Shown here: positions 6,069 through 7,710 of the stretch, piece by piece
How the letters are laid out: each line of letters begins with the position of its first letter
Numbering within the stretch: position 1 is the first letter of the stretch
Assembly (NCBI GenBank): GCA_012522035.1
Contig: JAAYLF010000302.1
Coordinates: 1-7,710, forward strand
Origin: Clostridiaceae bacterium
GTDB taxonomy: Bacteria; Bacillota; Clostridia; UBA1212; DUPL01
DNA length: 7,710 nt
Reading direction: 5' to 3'
Program-made: the position numbers and the translations under genes
The notes under the pieces: model-generated
The model's database searches: none
Told to the model about the DNA's origin: nothing
The model's input: only the letters and a program-made list of their open reading frames with translations

Positions 6069-6220
6069 TCTCTGTCCATATTTGCCAATTAGGCTTTCAA
6101 TGGTGCTGTCAGTTTTGGCTGAAGGAGATTTTGGTATCGGAATGCTCAATTCATCCAGATTTCTTCAAACCTCCTACAAATCTGATTACATTCCGCTTTA
6201 CCTTTGACAAAAGGAAAAGG
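6069..6220 (-). pseudogene. Relic of encapsulin cargo gene 3' end with targeting peptide
   Basis: Directly upstream of the encapsulin relic the same minus frame reads LDELSIPIPKSPSAKTDS, then TIESLIGKYG. A Pro/Ser/Lys-rich linker ending in a T-I/V-G-S-L-like tail is the form of encapsulin cargo-loading peptides (e.g. LTVGSL); here the Gly is Glu. AAA-TAT-GGACAGAG-ATT is what one would expect from an ancestral AAA-TAA stop, a GGA-rich ribosome site and an ATG. Further upstream a second frame, ending at TGA 6148-6146, encodes FVKGKAECNQICRRFEEIW; one lost G near 6154 would join EEIW to DELSIPIP. The cargo type is not recognisable. Its upstream boundary is uncertain. Confidence 0.4.
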
Positions 6221-6379
6221 TTTCAGGCTTTGTAAAGTCTTGATTTTATACGGAATTCTAGTACAATGGTTCTTGATGGCATGAAATGAGCAATAAACAT
6301 GCTGATAAAGGTTCCACTTCTGCTCGGTACTTACAAATGATGCAAGAAAAGAAACCAGATTAAAGGATTGAATGTAACA
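6221..6379. other. Gene-free stretch upstream of the conserved hypothetical gene
   Basis: The minus strand stays open here (residues such as VSTEQKWNLYQHVYCSF) in the same frame as the upstream cargo-relic segment, without any plausible start codon. I do not recognise it. The plus strand has only short frames. A GTGGAACC at 6312-6319 (minus) resembles a T-box core, but no antiterminator or terminator surrounds it. Confidence 0.35.
6240..6267 (+). promoter_or_regulatory. Candidate promoter of the conserved hypothetical gene
   Basis: TTGATT (6240-6245), a 16-base spacer and TACAAT (6262-6267), about 110 bases before the start codon. It is the best plus-strand pair I see in this stretch, but moderate in quality. 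Confidence 0.3.
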
Positions 6380-7150
6380 ATGATTTCAGTACAAAGCACA
6401 CCAAACCTGACAGGCGTTACCATAAGCGGAGATTACGATGATTTATACAGCTTGGTAGAAGCGTTTCATGAAATAACAATAAATGAGTATTCAGAAAAAC
6501 ACCATAAATACATTGGTATCTCTATTAGGGTTCTTGGGCTTTGCTATGACATAAGGCATGCATATCAGGGAGACCGCATGGTGGAGCTTGTAGATAACAA
6601 AATGAGCGTTTATAACATGAAAAGGCATTCTATAATTGTGCCATCAACCAATGTGTACTACAGCTGCAATTACCTTTATCCTGAGATGTTTTTTGTTATG
6701 CTGGCTTTGAATGAACTTGTGAATTTGCGTATTAAGGAACTGGCAAAGACAGGTTCTTTGCATAAAGGAATACTGGATAGGAGGGTTATCTGGGATGATA
6801 CTATTGCAACCATCCGCAGTTTCCAGGCCAAGTTTGTAAACTGTGTCAAAGAAACCGTATCACCTGGGACCTTCAGCAGATGGCTGTCTTTAATGAATAG
6901 TGAAGGAACACATATAGAAGGCATATCTGACCAGTACGTAGATTTGTTGAATATCAAGTATCTTAGGATGTCCAAGGATAATAGGCTTAAGAATTTCAAC
7001 TACTTCGCAAGACGAATAGCGGATTACAGGAATGATGACGAACATTATGAAATAAAGAGGATGTTAACGAGAGCAGCCAGAGAGTACAACTGTCATCCGA
7101 GTGATATAAGGATGGCGGGTACGAATTATCCTGAGCAAATTGAATGGTAA
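6380..7150 (+). CDS. Conserved hypothetical protein (possibly DUF6904)
   Basis: A 256-residue protein without signal peptide or membrane segment. The N-terminus STPNLTGVTISGDYDDLYSL looks like the opening of a family I recall as DUF6904, found in Firmicutes; this identification is uncertain. The middle (YYSCNYLYPEMFFVMLALNE) is hydrophobic, and the C-terminal third is charged and helical (LKNFNYFARRIADYRNDDEH). No catalytic motif is apparent. A longer frame begins with TTG at 6368, but AAAGGA (6362-6366) would then be only one base away. I prefer ATG 6380, with that ribosome site 13 bases upstream, which is long. It stands alone, flanked by the decayed encapsulin region and the convergent DUF6485 gene, whose terminator lies 122 bases beyond its stop codon. 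Function unknown. Confidence 0.75.
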   Translation: MISVQSTPNLTGVTISGDYDDLYSLVEAFHEITINEYSEKHHKYIGISIRVLGLCYDIRHAYQGDRMVELVDNKMSVYNMKRHSIIVPSTNVYYSCNYLYPEMFFVMLALNELVNLRIKELAKTGSLHKGILDRRVIWDDTIATIRSFQAKFVNCVKETVSPGTFSRWLSLMNSEGTHIEGISDQYVDLLNIKYLRMSKDNRLKNFNYFARRIADYRNDDEHYEIKRMLTRAAREYNCHPSDIRMAGTNYPEQIEW

Positions 7151-7262
7151 AAGCCTAATACAATATTCAGGTACCTTACAACCATACAACCCTTGGCTTG
7201 TATATTCTGCATATTTTTTCTCTTCCAATTGTTGTAATTTAGGAGATGTGTTGCAACGGCAA

Positions 7263-7297
7263 GAAAAATAAGATGCCTTTTTGTTTATTAAGGCATC
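7263..7297 (-). terminator. Terminator of the DUF6485 gene
   Basis: On the minus strand GATGCCTT (7297-7290) pairs perfectly with AAGGCATC (7279-7272) around a ten-base loop, followed by TTATTTTTC (7271-7263). It lies 38 bases after the DUF6485 stop codon. On the plus strand it is followed by A residues, so it acts mainly leftward. Confidence 0.75.
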
Positions 7298-7335
7298 AAA
7301 AAACATATATTGCAAAGTATATCTCGCTGAATAGA

Positions 7336-7527
7336 TTATCCGTTCTTCTTGTAGTCTCTGTACAGGTTCTCTATGGACCTGTCATAAGTTCTTTCACCGG
7401 ATGCAGAAAAGAAACATCCTGGAACTTCGCCGCTTCTTCTGTGATAAGCAACACATTCACAGCATTTGCCATGACGTGAACATGACGTATATGTACAAGT
7501 ACATTTGATTCTATTGCTGCAAGCCAT
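7336..7527 (-). CDS. Small cysteine-rich DUF6485 family protein
   Basis: A 63-residue cytoplasmic protein with eight cysteines (3, 9, 11, 16, 22, 23, 25, 38) and His19 and His29. The order C..C.C....C.....CC.C followed by VAYHRRSGEVPGCFFS and RTYDRSI is the DUF6485 signature as I remember it. The spacing of Cys and His suggests one or two zinc sites or an iron-sulfur site; this is inference. The start follows a clean GGAGG (7539-7535) seven bases upstream, under a near-consensus promoter, and a hairpin terminator lies downstream, so it is a complete single-gene unit. The overlapping plus-strand frame at 7246-7479 is a shadow. The function of the family is not known to me. Confidence 0.88.
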   Translation of the reverse strand: MACSNRIKCTCTYTSCSRHGKCCECVAYHRRSGEVPGCFFSASGERTYDRSIENLYRDYKKNG

Positions 7528-7560
7528 TTTTAAACCTCCGTAGAATTTATTAACAACAAC

Positions 7561-7589
7561 ATTATAAATTAATTCACAGCGGATTTCAA
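7561..7589 (-). promoter_or_regulatory. Promoter of the DUF6485 gene
   Basis: TTGAAA (7589-7584), a 17-base spacer and a perfect TATAAT (7566-7561) on the minus strand, giving a leader of about 25 bases. The gene to the right diverges from it. Confidence 0.75.
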
Positions 7590-7652
7590 CAAATTACCCC
7601 TGCTTTACGAAAGAGATGTGTTGAGGTAAGCTATATGGGGAGGATGATATGC

Positions 7653-7710
7653 ATGATGGGTAATAATTCACTGCGCATCATTTATGGCGATAATCCAAAG
7701 CGGATGATTA
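7653..7710 (+). CDS. 5' end of a gene, possibly DUF362 family
   Basis: A frame enters the right edge with 19 complete codons, MMGNNSLRIIYGDNPKRMI. GGGGAGG at 7637-7643 is nine bases before ATG 7653; ATG codons at 7635, 7644 and 7656 are also in frame but less well spaced. The phrase YGDNP..M near the start is how many Clostridia DUF362 proteins open; DUF362 proteins often bind iron-sulfur clusters. With so few residues the family call is a guess, while the start itself is well supported. Confidence 0.4.
   Translation, partial: MMGNNSLRIIYGDNPKRMI

Noticed and set aside
5986..6207. Plus-strand 73-residue frame
   Set aside because: Antisense to the encapsulin-like relic, no ribosome site and no recognisable motif.
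6305..6325. Possible second T-box on the minus strand (GTGGAACC)
   Set aside because: No antiterminator pairing, terminator hairpin or stem I elements surround it; an eight-base match is expected by chance.
7064..7315. Full minus-strand 83-residue frame
   Set aside because: Its start lies before the DUF6485 terminator hairpin, and its end is antisense to the 3' end of the conserved hypothetical gene; only the middle part is noted as a possible fragment.
1..7710. CRISPR arrays, tRNA or rRNA genes, complete insertion sequences
   Set aside because: No regularly spaced repeats, tRNA-like CCA or GTTCGA patterns, or intact transposase frames were seen on either strand.

Overview
The window looks like low-GC Firmicutes DNA, most likely from a Clostridia member of the Ruminiclostridium/Clostridium type. 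The reasons are A+T-rich intergenic DNA, AGGAGG-type ribosome binding sites, TTGACA/TATAAT-like promoters, a T-box leader, and small families typical of Clostridia (DUF6485, a DUF1801 protein, an ArsC/Spx-like reductase, a COG5628-like acetyltransferase). This placement is an inference; no rRNA or other marker gene is present.

Layout. 1-709 (minus): an open, start-less reading frame for a secreted or cell-surface type protein, leaving the window at its 3' end. 710-951: no convincing gene, only a 49-codon plus-strand fragment, and a probable rearrangement breakpoint near 700. 952-1246 (minus): a complete T-box leader with promoter, specifier, T-box and terminator, whose ACC specifier implies threonine, but with no aminoacyl-tRNA synthetase or amino-acid gene behind it. 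1240-2663 (plus): a GNAT acetyltransferase, an ArsC/Spx-like protein and a frameshifted DUF1801 gene, read from a promoter whose -35 box lies on top of the T-box -35 box. 2660-3926 (plus): a TetR regulator and a second GNAT enzyme, with a 14-bp perfect palindrome over the start of transcription. 3949-5825 (plus): a ThuA-like protein and a Gfo/Idh/MocA oxidoreductase, closed by a strong hairpin terminator. 5895-6360 (minus): a decayed stretch that I read as the relic of an encapsulin nanocompartment operon (cargo tail with targeting peptide, then the N-terminus of the shell protein). 6380-7150 (plus): a conserved hypothetical protein. 7272-7589 (minus): a small cysteine-rich DUF6485 protein with its own promoter and terminator. 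7653-7710 (plus): the first codons of another gene, possibly DUF362.

How it works together. Most units are short, independently promoted accessory operons. The TetR/GNAT pair looks autoregulated. The ThuA/Gfo pair is probably a sugar or sugar-derivative modification unit without its own transporter here. The window also carries several signs of decay or rearrangement: the start-less surface gene, the orphan threonine T-box, the frameshifted DUF1801 gene and the encapsulin relic.
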